Positions 33,601 through 43,163 of a stretch of DNA of 64,000 bases are shown piece after piece (the stretch's first letter is position 1; each line of letters starts with the position of its first letter). Below the pieces are notes generated by a model. That model made no database searches and was not told the origin of the DNA. It saw only the letters and a list, made by a program, of their open reading frames with translations. The position numbers were made by a program, and so were the translations under genes. This stretch comes from Ephemerocybe angulata (taxonomy: Eukaryota > Basidiomycota > Agaricomycetes > Agaricales > Psathyrellaceae), in the NCBI GenBank assembly GCA_013368325.1, contig JAACJK010000221.1:620001-684000 (forward strand), given 5' to 3'.

Positions 33601-33985
33601 GGCAGTCACAGTCGAAGCCGCATTGAGGATGCTTGAAGAGACTGTAGCACAATGTGAATTGTGTGGCGGCGACGTGTATAATATGAACACATACCCCCCA
33701 GTGGTATCCGTACAATTACCCTTGCTGGGCGGGCCATCATTGTCTGTTAGTCCACAAGTTAGCCTATCGAACTCTTCATACAGGCTAGCAGGTGTCGTGT
33801 ACTGGAGCCAAACGGCCTATCACTTTGCTTCGCGTCTTCTCGATGATCAAGGCAATGTGTATACGTACGATGGACTGCTGAACTGCGGTGAGCTTCGAAA
33901 GGAATTCGATTTCGCGGGGACGGGCGATTGCCTTCGGACCCTTGGGGAGAAAGAGGCGTCCATTGCAGTGTACATTAAGGTGTGA
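30677..33985 (+). CDS. Helitron PIF1-like helicase half with C-terminal cysteine-peptidase-like domain
   Basis: 1,102 aa from ATG 30677, same phase as the Rep frame. Walker A is GGMGGTGKTS (Gly277-Ser286, Lys284), Walker B is FLDEIS (Asp361, Glu362), motif III is GDFAQLPPAKG (from 398), and later helicase motifs include YCSQGKTRQVNV and YTALSRGKT. These define a PIF1/RecD-like 5'-3' DNA helicase. After a basic linker (KKRGISEV, AKRRRS) comes a domain beginning WSCAYDS (Cys849) and ending YHFASRLLDDQGNVYTYDG (His1049, Asp1065), the Cys...His...Asp order of papain-fold or USP-like peptidases. OTU peptidases are known in some animal Helitrons; this one reads more like a USP-type box (inference). 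The frame looks intact. Confidence 0.85.
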   Translation: MATVVPTIVGPFLPRKDSEDTDYYGCTMLTLFAPWRNGIDLKSSDETWSAAYARYPFSERHGSIIRNMNIRYECYDARDDYHAQIKKRAADLRAGLEDKEGEAPDFEEYEGEDCDEIATGLMDGDLPGVWSQRRRDQMREVEGVLQSAGWATDIAEPHGREQMDDPFQPETILPASRWRSVVAEEKKKVLDNRAKLIPNCNELLDDMDVDVRPMRDARVVPGSYLLSTFSTLDDDLNLRLSRIVADRTLNTEQERAFRIVTNHSISIGADPLRMYIGGMGGTGKTSVIKALLQWFKERGESYRMIVVAPTGAAASIVNGSTYHSFLGVNTNAARGCVTSKNSASLTEARSRMRGVEYIFLDEISMVSCQDLFLIDGRLKDITRMDDSPFGGINMIVAGDFAQLPPAKGHSLYSGEVSRTQMTRQVQSDQENTLGMLTWHHFVTVVILRQNMRQTATSEDDQRFRTALEHMRFKDCTYEDVEFLRSRIPSFNPGLTLSDDKWKNVSVITAWNTHKDQINEMNARRFALEHNEELRYFYSIDKQTQTKGGRSKRKATATNSNPIRLTPAVQQALWASPPYTSEHIPSNIPLCRGMPVMIRNNEATELCITKGQEAIVVGWSAHELPGYSDRFALDTLFVELINPPKDTAIPHLPLNVVPLTRQTTAISATLPNDRTINISRQQIPIQLNFAMTDYCSQGKTRQVNVVDVKHCRNHQAMYTALSRGKTIDDTIILRDFRASKVTGGLSGYLRQEFRSLDVLDEITRLQYEGALPPDVIGRLRESTIRAYSTWKSASAQAKITRTNPKKRGISEVGNDVDAKVAKRRRSQDPAPNKPPKMTHGWRWDSSDWSCAYDSYLTIILFIWSSDPMKWSRAFRWQGQELGSLSNSFTLLRMGLKTLEDIRLEVRTQFWAMDNEAFPRGPNGTDIHSLVQVLNDCPISSVGEPVNRACSRCAARSSGFFFGRIGKYTIARVEEGQAVTVEAALRMLEETVAQCELCGGDVYNMNTYPPVVSVQLPLLGGPSLSVSPQVSLSNSSYRLAGVVYWSQTAYHFASRLLDDQGNVYTYDGLLNCGELRKEFDFAGTGDCLRTLGEKEASIAVYIKV

Positions 33986-34202
33986 TGGGTATATGTCAAT
34001 GATTCACGAAAATGGGCGCAAAAAGGGGGTAACACAGTGTTGAAAGGCTATTATAATAGGTTAATAAGTTACTGGTAACGCTGAGTGGGGGTATGGTGCA
34101 CCGCGCGCGAGCGTGGCGACTTCATTCGTTCTTGAGAGCTAATCTAGAGAAGGGATAGTCAGTTCGAGACTTGTGTGATGGAACAGGCGTTGTGCACACC
34201 TC
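33986..34202. other. Helitron 3' flank
   Basis: Short spacer with a GC-rich palindromic patch (GGTGCACC next to CGCGCGCG, about 34095-34112). Candidate area for the Helitron 3' end, not proven. Confidence 0.3.
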
Positions 34203-35369
34203 TTAAAAGACAATACTACGTGTCAATCCTTCCTGTGAATTAGCTCGATCTGAGAGAATGTCAGCTGGCGAAAGGTGTGGTAAAGCTCGAGGATCACCTA
34301 TCAAAAGGCCTTGGCTCGTCAGGATCCTGCCGGGGACTTTGTCGAAGAAGGTGCTCGGGGTAATCTCAGTCGACCCGTAACAGAAGGCCCGTGACGCGAG
34401 CTGCCAGGCAAGACCATCGTCGATACAGTCCACTTGGCTAATGTCGTGTGAAAGAGGAAGGCGCATGGTCGATCGATCGGATAATTTACGAGTTGTCCTG
34501 CCGCAGTAGGGGGAAAGTCCACAGTGGTGGTTCTGATTCCACCCACCAAAGTCGTTGAAAGTGTGATATCCTCGAACGGCGTACTTTGATGCCCAGGCCA
34601 GTGCCCTCTTGCTGGCAGACCAAGACAGGTGGTTGACGATCCCATATCCCTTCAGGAACATAAGTGGATACGCAGACACGAGGCCGTTCCAGGTCAAGTA
34701 AGTCATCCCCAAGGTCGTTGGGAAAAGGAATATCGCTGTCGTAGCAATACTATCCTGAGACTCTATGATAGTGAAGGTGCGGCGTTGAGAGGAGTTGGTG
34801 TAAAGCCTGATTGAGTTGACACCTGTGAACCAGTCAGGCTGAATGCGACACATTAAGCATATTTGAGTATCCATACCTGTATCTCCTCCCACTTCGTATA
34901 TTCCCAACTCTGTTCCGTCGAATTTGCGAGGTATATCAATCCGCTTGTATGGCGTCTTCTCCAATATCGCTTTTTCGAAAGAGTCGATCGTGCCCTTCGG
35001 CACGTAGAAGTCGAGACCGCTGGTGTCCGTGGCGCCAATGTAAGATTCGCCAATTAGAGCGAACAGGAGTGGACCGTTCATCACGGCGCCATGGAACTTC
35101 ATGGCTGGGATGACCGTATCGTAGCAGAAGTCGTAGCTGGACATCAGCACTTTGAGCCGATGGACGTAGGTTTCGATAAAAAGGTGTCGTGTATGTCGGC
35201 TCAGCATCGAAAGTCGACGGGCGTCCGTGAAAGAGGAGTTGTGAATAATACGATGGTGAACCTCCGTAGGCAAGTCAGACCAGGCTGGATAGAGCCAAAA
35301 GGTCGTCAGTTGGATATGGAGGGTGGGCAATCGGGAAGATAGACACTCACCAGCCCGTGAAGAGTCCAT
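34203..35369 (-). CDS. F-box-like / nucleotidyltransferase-like protein, copy 1
   Basis: Three exons: 35369-35351, 35284-34877 and 34822-34203 (348 aa). Both introns (66 and 54 bp) are multiples of three without stops, so an unspliced message stays open over 388 codons. The N-terminus reads LPTEVHHRIIHNSSFTDARRLSMLS, an F-box-like helix set. It is followed by FALIGESYIGATDTSGLDFYVP, which resembles the G-[GS]-x(n)-D-x-D signature of the polymerase-beta-type nucleotidyltransferase fold, but with a changed first acidic residue, so activity is doubtful. A C-terminal Cys/His patch (HHCGLSPYCGR) corresponds to Cys-rich patches in the copies at 38.4 and 39.8 kb. Function unknown; an SCF substrate-receptor role is a guess. 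Confidence 0.65.
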   Translation of the reverse strand: MDSSRAGECLSSRLPTLHIQLTTFWLYPAWSDLPTEVHHRIIHNSSFTDARRLSMLSRHTRHLFIETYVHRLKVLMSSYDFCYDTVIPAMKFHGAVMNGPLLFALIGESYIGATDTSGLDFYVPKGTIDSFEKAILEKTPYKRIDIPRKFDGTELGIYEVGGDTGMDTQICLMCRIQPDWFTGVNSIRLYTNSSQRRTFTIIESQDSIATTAIFLFPTTLGMTYLTWNGLVSAYPLMFLKGYGIVNHLSWSASKRALAWASKYAVRGYHTFNDFGGWNQNHHCGLSPYCGRTTRKLSDRSTMRLPLSHDISQVDCIDDGLAWQLASRAFCYGSTEITPSTFFDKVPGRILTSQGLLIGDPRALPHLSPADILSDRANSQEGLTRSIVF

Positions 35370-37573
35370 GGTGGGGAGAGCGAATTGTGGGGGCTTGGGC
35401 AGGACGGTAGGAGTAGCTGATGATTTCAGTCTGTTCTATCGCCCTTTTATGCGATTTCAGGTCGAAAGACTCTGCACCCACCATGCAATAAAAGTCGATC
35501 GGCCCATAAGCCATGAGAGATTCAGACAAGAGGCCCATACGCCATGGGAGATTCAGACCAGAGGCATAACAGCTGTAGAGACTCCGATCTGCCATACGAG
35601 AGCCCGTAGGAATCTAGGGAGATGGCCTTCGCGGTCAGCAAGTGGCGGCTTGCGCTCCGTCGCAATTTGGAAGTTGAGGCGAGAGGACAAGAAGAGGCGC
35701 CGGCCAGAGCTCGGCTTCATAGAGCCGAATCTCCGCCTGAAATCTCACGTGACTGATTGTTCGATCGATAGCAGTCTCCTGGACCTTGACCTTTGCCTTG
35801 CCTACTTCTCCGTTTCACACTTACCTGTCCGATGGGCGTAAATGCTGCTTACTGGAAGTCAAGCTACCTTCGAAATCTTTAAAATTGAACTAGTTTGCTA
35901 TTTGCCTTGCGATTGGCGGTTCGACCAATATCATTCAAGGTGAGCTTCCCCTTCGGTCAGATGAACACTTATTGACTGTTATATAGTCAACCTGCCTTTG
36001 AAACACGGCTTATAATCATACTTGAGAATGCAGGAAACCTCTAGACACTAGGGTTGGTGGTGCTGCGTCCAAAATCTCAGCTTCGTTCTCCGCAAGTGGT
36101 CAAGTTCGCGACTCGAGCGGGCCATAGGAAGGCGGCCTCCCCCTGGATCGGGCACCCGGACCTCCTACCGTGTTCTATTCGCGTGCCTTGCGCCATGCAC
36201 TTGGGCTGTATATGGTAAATGCTTTATAGACCTTTACACCGGGGTTATGCTCTCCACTCTCCGCATTGCACGCGTGATGAGACTATGAGAGAGTTTACTG
36301 AAGAGTCCGCCGTTTGGCGTTGATGGAGGTATGTGCCATCCAGTGTTCTCTACTACTTAAGCTCCTTAATGACTTTCTGACAAACCTTAGACTTCCTTGA
36401 ACTTTGTAAAGAATACCCACATTCGAAGGATGGATAGAAAGTACCTTTGCAGAGACCCGCTTTCGATTAGAGATGCCCTCATCAGTTGGCTCGTGGGTCA
36501 AGGTCATTGGGTCAAGGTCATTTCCAGACACAGATCTATCGGGTCCTGGCTCTGAACCATCGCAGTTCCGCCCTGACCGTGCTCCCTACGCAAGCCACAA
36601 GCGAGCGCGATCCTGATGCTCCATGACCTGTGCGCGCTTGAACTGGATCCAGTCGAAGCGCCCTGCTGATTGCATAATCGTCCAGGTCTTGTTTCTTCTG
36701 TTGATTGCGTCAGGTATTGTATTTTTGCTGTCAAATAGCAAGGTCAGTTGCAATTCGATGCCGCGCCTCTCCCACAATACTCAGGGCCCAGGATCATAGT
36801 CTGACATGCATCGAGTTCCCTTGATGTTTGGCGCGTGTGGACTAGCGACTACTAGCGACCCCCCGACATGTGCTTACCTGAACTGCACAATGAGCTGCGG
36901 CTTACTTTTCTTTCCGGGCATGTGCGAAGCCTCAATTCCCGATCCCCCGGACAGTTGTTGATCGGGTGCTGCGGGAATGGGGACAAGCGCGCGAGTGTTT
37001 ACTCCATCTTAATATGTTCGAATCGTTCGAATCGCACATTCTGAGTCCCTGCCTTTTGGCCGACACAAGATGTTGCACCTGGCTGAAAACTCCCGTTCGA
37101 CGTCAATCAAGCGCCGTGATAGATTTCTGGTGCGTCTATCTTTTGTCTATCCTTCCCTGCTCGCGATGCCCACCGCTTAAGCGCCACCACATATGGTTCC
37201 AGGTACCACTGAGATGATGTGCTATGTTCTACAACTCTTGAGTAGCAACGCCTTAACAATCTTCGCTCTATCATCTCACAGGTTTGGCAGTTGTGAGGGT
37301 CCTATGCATCACATGCCTCATCTGGGAAGCGGACGGCCCCTGTTCCGCAAAATTCTACCTCTGGGCGAATGGGATGTGCCGATACTATCGTCGAAAGCAT
37401 CGTCAGAAAGGAACGGTGGAGGAGTGCTCAAAAAATGGGGCTGCTGACTGGGGGCCGGTTGTTCGGATCGTGCCCTCGCCCCCGTGACTCTGACAGCTCT
37501 CGCATTTGCGCTGCGAGTTCTCTCTCTTCCTTCGACTATTACACGTCCTTCCACTTCCTCTATATCACCTCAA
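35370..37573. other. 2.2-kb intergenic region
   Basis: No supported gene on either strand. A short repeat of CCCATAAGCCATGAGAGATTCAGAC with a close second copy lies at about 35500-35560. The frames here are short, without splice support or recognisable motifs. Confidence 0.4.
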
Positions 37574-38320
37574 ATGTCCAAAGTTCCGCCGCCTTTTGAC
37601 GATGGTGGTGTACTGGCACTCTCGGAAGCCGTTGATAATGCACACAAAGTGAGCATGCATCTTGGTGATCCTCTTTACGCCACAATTGAGCACCTCCTTC
37701 TAGGCTGGCCTGTTTGACGTGGTCCGCTGCTGCTTGATAGGCGCAGAGTGCCAACGCCCCTACATCATTTCTGTTCCTGTGCATCCAGGGTTTGAAGCTG
37801 CACCGAGGAGCATCGATATCTACGCCGATCGCTATATCGAAGGGACCAGTGTAATTGTGCCTGCGCCAAAGCCTTTCCTCGATTTGCAGGACATCGGCGT
37901 CTGTATTCGAGGATATTCTAAACGGGGGCTTGGAGAAAGGCCGTGTCGAAACCATTGGTCCATTTTCTTCGCGAACATGAAGGTGCGCCAAACCGACAAT
38001 GGGACAACCAACGACCTGACGTTCGGCCTACTAGACCGCTCATCAGCATTTCCCTTTCAATCGCTTATACAGGTCATTCGGCGTAGACGACACCGCTTGC
38101 ACTAGTGTATATGGGAACTTAGTCGTAGTCAAGGCAGCTCCGAATGGGGTGGTGAGCGATGTTATGCCAGTCGATCTTTTGCACATTGAAGAGGTCGTGT
38201 TCAGGTAAGTCGTCGGGTTCATCTATGATTGCCGCCATCTGATCTAAGGACATATACATCAGCTTCTTTGAGGACATGGGGATGCTCGGCCCTTCCCTTC
38301 TGACCGACAATCCTCTCTAA
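37574..38320 (+). CDS. Small partner protein of the duplicated cassette, copy 1
   Basis: Four exons: 37574-37648, 37704-37982, 38035-38204 and 38264-38320 (first base of the last exon is 38263); introns 55, 52 and 58 bp; 193 aa. The start is MSKVPPPFDDGG. Core: IISVPVHPGFEAAPRSIDIY, then HWSIFFAN, then GNLVVVKAAPNGVVSDV. The same order and the same intron positions occur in the minus-strand gene at 41.1-41.8 kb (VPVHPGF versus VPIHQGY; RSIDIY versus RAIDIL). No known domain was recognised. It ends 61 bp before the nucleotidyltransferase-like gene downstream on the same strand. Confidence 0.65.
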
Positions 38321-38380
38321 AGAGACCCATTTCATTGCGACTTAGCCTTCTTTGTTAATCCCTTCTCTTACATCTCTAAT

Positions 38381-39418
38381 ATGACTCCTGCATCCTCTGC
38401 CATTGTATTCAACTCCTACGAGATCATGTCCCAAGTGGTAGAGCTCGCGACCTGGCCTGTCCTCTCCATCATGCACTACCTGCCCCAGCCAACTCGATCG
38501 ATCGCCCAGAAGGAAGCCAAAACCAGGGTTCATTTGGCCATCTCAAGGTTCATCAAGCCCATTCCCTCCACTCGATTCTTCGATGTCCTCACAGAATCTG
38601 ACGGAGTCGTGGTCGGATCCGTCGTTCGGGATATCTTGCTCGTCAATCACCCCAACAGGATGGCCGACAAGATCCACGACATGAACATAGTGTTGAAGAC
38701 CAAGATTGAACTCATGCACGATCTTCTTCTCGAGGCTGGGTATGGTGATTGGGTGCATGGAAATTCGACATCCCACTACGCCGACGTCTTATCGAAGAAT
38801 AGGCTATATGAGAAAGCGGGTCCTGGAGGGGAGGCAAGCATATCTTGTCACGCGCTTTTAGCTCGCTTATACTGACGACCAGAACTTCAGAGGCTGATCA
38901 TCACCTTGACCGTTGCTGAGAATGGCCACCTCCCCGTCATACTGGGCTCACCGACCACCGCACAGATGAATTTCCTCACCCCATCTTCGATTTATTCTCT
39001 ATTCCCCCGCCTTGTGTATGCCAACGAAGCCCTACAAGTCGAGGTATCTCGGACAAGCACCGAATCCTGTGCTCGTCGACGAGCCCCAGCTGTAACCATC
39101 GTTACTTCGAACGAGCATTGGGAGCGCCCGTGCGATGCCTATTGTCCGGCGATGTGGAGGAAGTCGCGCGACTGGCCTGGCCTGCTTCGATTCCGATGGG
39201 ACAGTTCTCAGGAGTGCGCACCAGTTTCTGATCAGTGCAAGCTAGAGCCCGATGGCTGGGGCACGGTTCGGACCACGCCAACCAAAATCGCCGACTCAAA
39301 CAACCACATGCATTCGGGTGCCTTGCGATGGAGGGTATGGCGGCGATGCTACAACCCACATTGTCGAAACGCTGCTCTGTACGAAGAACGCGCAAAGCTG
39401 TTGGGCACTTTGGTCTAA
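38381..39418 (+). CDS. F-box/nucleotidyltransferase-like protein, copy 2
   Basis: Two exons: 38381-38833 and 38891-39418 (326 aa). The 57-bp intron begins GCAAGC rather than GT and ends CAG, with a TACTGAC branch point, so it is a GC-AG intron; a GT alternative that keeps the frame was not found. The N-terminal helical part is followed by VVVGSVVRDILL and HDMNIVLK, aligning with the GS...D-x-D region of copy 1 but with Asn in place of the second Asp. The C-terminus has CDAYCPAMWRK and CYNPHC cysteine pairs shared with the copy at 39.8 kb. Function unknown. It follows the small partner gene and faces the inverted copy tail-to-tail. Confidence 0.65.
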
Positions 39419-39821
39419 TTCGACACTCCAATTATCACTTTACACAAACTTTACATTCTCAGTTTCTTGTTATATATATATATATATATGTGGTCAGGCG
39501 TTACATAGGCAGGAAAAGGGAAAATAGTTGAACTAGGGTTTGAAACGAAACTCTTCTGTAGTAAGACGAGCTCTAGCGAACAGCGTGCATTCGCTGGGAT
39601 ATGCGTCATTTAGGGTAAAAGGAATGTTTAATGTTAATGTCTCGAGCCGAAGAAAGGTGAACAGAATTAGAAGTGAACAGCCTCCCGTGGAGATAATAGA
39701 GTCGACGGAAGATGAATGGGCCATTTGGAAAAGACGATACTGTACAAGGCGATTCAGAGACCAATAAATAAAGCAAATATCTGTGGTCGAGACAGTGCGC
39801 GCAAGCCTGACAACACCAATA
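39419..39821. other. Tail-to-tail spacer with (TA)n run
   Basis: Convergent 3' flanks of the two inverted cassettes. A TA dinucleotide run lies at about 39470-39489. The 75-codon frame at 39540 is unsupported. Confidence 0.45.
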
Positions 39822-40948
39822 TTAGTACCGATAGCGACAGAGGCTTGGTGCGTAGTATGGGCATGCGAGATTCCTGCATCGCCCGCTGAACTTCCATACG
39901 AGCGTGGTCTGGGCTAAAAGGAAGTCCGTTCCTGGGTGGATAGTGTCTGGTCTCGTGTAAAACGGGTTCCACAGGAAGGAGCCGACCCCCTCGTCGCCAA
40001 TCGTCTTGCGTACCATGGCGGGGCATAAGTTCCCGCACGGGGCTGACCATTCACTATTGCTAGCTTGGATGCGGTAACAAGAGGAAGGTCGCCTAGCACC
40101 ACGAGTGTTGCTGTCGGTGCGGATGGAGTAACAGGTATTGAGGATGTTGGGGAAGAAGGAATATATCGCCGTCGACGTAATCGCGTTGGTTTGGGCAGAA
40201 TATGGGGACGATAACAGAGTTTGAATGATGGATCGAGTGCATTTGCTGATAGTGAGTCTCATGGTCTTGTTCAGAGCCTATAAAGGATGGTAAGCCTTGC
40301 AACGCAGTAACATGAGAGGCCGATACTCACCTTGTTCACCCATCTCGAAGTGGCCAAGGTCGATACCGAGGGTGTGAACATGAACCCAGGCTTCTCGAAC
40401 ATTACTGGGTCGTAGCCGTTGGTAATAAACCAATCGACACACGCGTCGAAGTTAGCACTGGGGACAAGCAAGTTCATGTCGTACGAATACTCGAATCGAC
40501 GCTCTCCGGCCTCATAGGCCCTGAGCAAGAACTGGTGGTTCATCGTTAGGACCCTTCTCGCCAGCGATCCAACCACGGCCGCCCCAGTGCCATCCAGCAT
40601 GTCCAGGAACTCGTCGAAGTGGTTGGGGGGCAGGTAATCCTTGACGACAATGCGAATGCGGACACGGGTTTCGTATTGTGCTACGTCTCGGCCTCGTTTG
40701 TTGGTCCGAGAGAGGCCTTGAAGGGCGTACCAGTCGCATTGGGAAGCGATCAGACACATCAGCTCCATAATGGAGAAGACTGTAGTCGATGCCTTCACCT
40801 GAGCGGGAAGGGAGATGGGTATATCGTAGGCGATGAGGTTAAGCTTCCGTCGCTTCGTGGGTCGAATCTGATTGCGCGGAACCGGGTTCTGGGGAATAAA
40901 GGGCTGCGTCCTCATTCGGGGGCCAGGCTTTCCCGCGAGACGAGGCAT
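39822..40948 (-). CDS. F-box/nucleotidyltransferase-like protein, copy 3
   Basis: Two exons: 40948-40331 and 40277-39822, intron 53 bp (357 aa). The start is MPRLAGKPGP; the in-frame MPEYS at 40993 is a possible alternative. The N-terminus is basic (KRRKLN, a nuclear-signal-like run). Then SIMELMCLIASQCDWYALQG (F-box-like), AAVVGSLARRVL and YSYDMNLLVP (the GS...D-x-N region as in copy 2). The C-terminal exon has CGNLCPAMVRK and CRNLACPYY. The single intron is at the same place as in copy 2 but has a normal GTGAGT donor. Function unknown; the acidic pair is incomplete in both copies, which argues against ordinary catalysis. Confidence 0.65.
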
Positions 40949-41079
40949 TGCAGTCTGAAGATGGATAGACGAAACGACTGAATATTCGGGCATTGGCCGA
41001 CTGTATTTATACACATTTACGGATACTATTGCCAGCTGCGGAGGCGACCTGCGCAGCACCTCCGACCATGGATAACCGC

Positions 41080-41818
41080 CTAGAGGTCGAGAACGGTTAC
41101 GCTGTGCTCCGGATCAGGAAAGTTGAGGCGCTTCAAGGTGCTGTTGGATATCGATTAGCGAGATGTTTACTAATTGTTGGGTCGGCTCACTCACGAGATG
41201 AGCAAGCACTGGATGTGGTAGATGTCAGCCGCTTGAACTGGGCGCACATGTCCTAGAGTCGTCGTCTTCGCAACGAGCAATGAACCGAAAAGCTTCAGAG
41301 ATTCGCCCCCGTTGAAAGTGTTGATCAGTCTGTTTCTCCTCTCAAAAGGCTGCTCCATAGGAAAGGTCAGCATTGTATCCACCATACAAGTCGAAAGGCA
41401 CTTACATTGTGGCTGAGGAAGACGTACCAGTTGAAAGGCTCGCTTGCTATGCCTTGAAACGAGTCAAGTTTGTACATGCATTTGGATAGATCGATGACGT
41501 TGCTCCCTGACAGAGCAAAGACGTTGATATAGTGCGTGAAGAGGATGTCGATGGCGCGGGGTAACTTCTCGTATCCCTGGTGGATTGGAACCGGAACAAT
41601 GTGGACCTTGGAGCTCCCTGCACCGAGCAACGCACACTTGATGGTAGGGACCTTATCGACCTATGGGCGGATCATGAGTTCGTCTTCCATCTCGTACTCA
41701 GGCATAGACGTACCCTGGAATAGAATTTGGCGTCGGCAACCAGCTCTCGAATGTGCTCATCGGTACCCCTCATGACTTCTTGTTGTTCGCGGCGGAAGGA
41801 GATCATGTTTCTTCCCAT
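41080..41818 (-). CDS. Small partner protein of the duplicated cassette, copy 2
   Basis: Four exons: 41818-41714, 41660-41406, 41349-41195 and 41140-41080; introns 53, 56 and 54 bp; 191 aa. The start is MGRNMISFRR. Core: HIVPVPIHQGYEKLPRAIDI, NWYVFLSHN, GSLLVAKTTTLGHV. Exon borders correspond to the plus-strand copy at 37.6-38.3 kb. It lies 131 bp upstream of copy 3 of the nucleotidyltransferase-like gene, same strand and same order as the other cassette. No known domain. Confidence 0.65.
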
Positions 41819-43163
41819 GCGAAGTATTATGATTATTTATACCGGTTTCGGGGTATCGGTTGGCGCCCCATCCAAGGGCTAGGAGTGGTGACGGATATCT
41901 GGCATGGTGCCGGACAGCTGGGGAATCCGTCAGCAACAAGGTCTCATGAACATGGTCTCGCTGCGCTTCTTCAAATCGCGGACCTTACACCGAGAAGATG
42001 CTTACTTTCGCTGTGGAGTAGGGTTGAGGGGTATGTCGTGGTCTTTGAGATGCAGTTCTCAGAGCGCTGCGGAAGAGGATGGATGATGTGGTTGATAATA
42101 AAGAGAGGGTAGGGAGTTTGTCATGCTTGCCCCGCTTGCGCAGCAAACCCGATTGGGAAGCGGGGGCAATTGTTACGCGCCTCATCAATGATCGCGATGC
42201 TAAGCCCCAGTCGTCGCGCCTCACTGTCAGTCTATTTCCTCCATCAACCATAGCACTACATGGCATTACCTGTCATTGTCAATGGTGACGACCCGGAAGA
42301 AGGTGCTGAGAGAGAAGTGTTACGCCGTGCGTATAATAATCGTCCACGTCGTAATCGAAGAAGCTCAAACTCAAATGAACGAGCGCCTAAAGTAGACGCA
42401 TCCAGCGGTACATCAACCTTGTCGATCTCGCGAATTAAATCCCCAGGGGGCGGCAAGGGACAGGTCTAACACAGGGTGCGATGAATGAAGCTGTCTTGCG
42501 CCGTTGATACAATGTTCACTGTGTATGAGGAAGCCGCAGGCATAGCACTTGCGAATCTTGACGTGTGGCTTGTTATCCTGAACGCGTCCGGTGGGGACTC
42601 CTCACGCCTCACGGCGACATATCAGAGCTAATCTTAAAGGGTTCAATGCGAGAACGTAAATGTCGCGTAAAGTGCCAGAGGGCCGAATTTGTGTAGGTGC
42701 GCATGTTTGAGTTTCTGATGGCATCGTGTGGGATAAGGCAGGTCCATTGGGGCCCGTAGAGACCAAGGCAGGTGGTCTCTCAAGATTGTGGTGTACCTCA
42801 AAAACTAGCAGAAAAGTGGCTTGAGGTAGTTAGACGCTACTATCTTCAGTTCAGAGGGATATCTAAGATGAGAGACCTGTGACTCCCTAGGCGGCCTGGT
42901 GTCCATATACGAGGAGCGCGGACAATGGGAAACGGACCTTCAGGCCCCCTGTAATATCTAGCGACTCGATATGACGGGGAGAGAAAGGGACATGGCCGAG
43001 ACGTCGGCACCGGTGCCCAAGTATTGTCCCATGTTTGCCAGGGACTGGCTCAACCGCCACATATAAGGGATTTGACACATGCGCTGTGTTCTTTGATCCC
43101 AAATTCCCCACTCCTTCCTTCCCACTACCCTCTTTCTTTAAAGGCCGTCGACTCCTCCCAAAT
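41819..43163. other. Intergenic region
   Basis: Promoter side of the small partner gene, and sequence without recognised genes apart from a weak 69-codon frame (42260-42469). A short perfect hairpin (AGAGACCA, 7-nt loop, TGGTCTCT) lies near 42757-42779. A TATATAA-like box was not seen near 43164. Confidence 0.4.
42260..42469 (+). CDS. Small basic hypothetical frame
   Basis: 69 codons, ATG to TAA, rich in Arg/Asn/Ser (RRAYNNRPRRNRRSSNSN). No motif, no paralog in the window and no splice support; it may be spurious. Confidence 0.2.
   Translation: MALPVIVNGDDPEEGAEREVLRRAYNNRPRRNRRSSNSNERAPKVDASSGTSTLSISRIKSPGGGKGQV

Larger units (their letters stand above)
26443..33985 (+). mobile_element. 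Helitron (rolling-circle transposon) coding core; termini not defined
   Basis: The Rep frame and helicase frame follow each other in the same phase. The exact 5'-TC and 3'-CTRR ends could not be fixed: CTAA at about 34140 and CTAG at about 34143 follow GC-rich sequence with a GGTGCACC palindrome, but no convincing terminal hairpin. The limits given are therefore the coding core plus leader. Confidence 0.8.

Noticed and set aside
39470..39489. CRISPR or other ordered array at repetitive runs (also 4680, 20031)
   Set aside because: Simple dinucleotide microsatellites; no spaced direct repeats, and the genome is eukaryotic.
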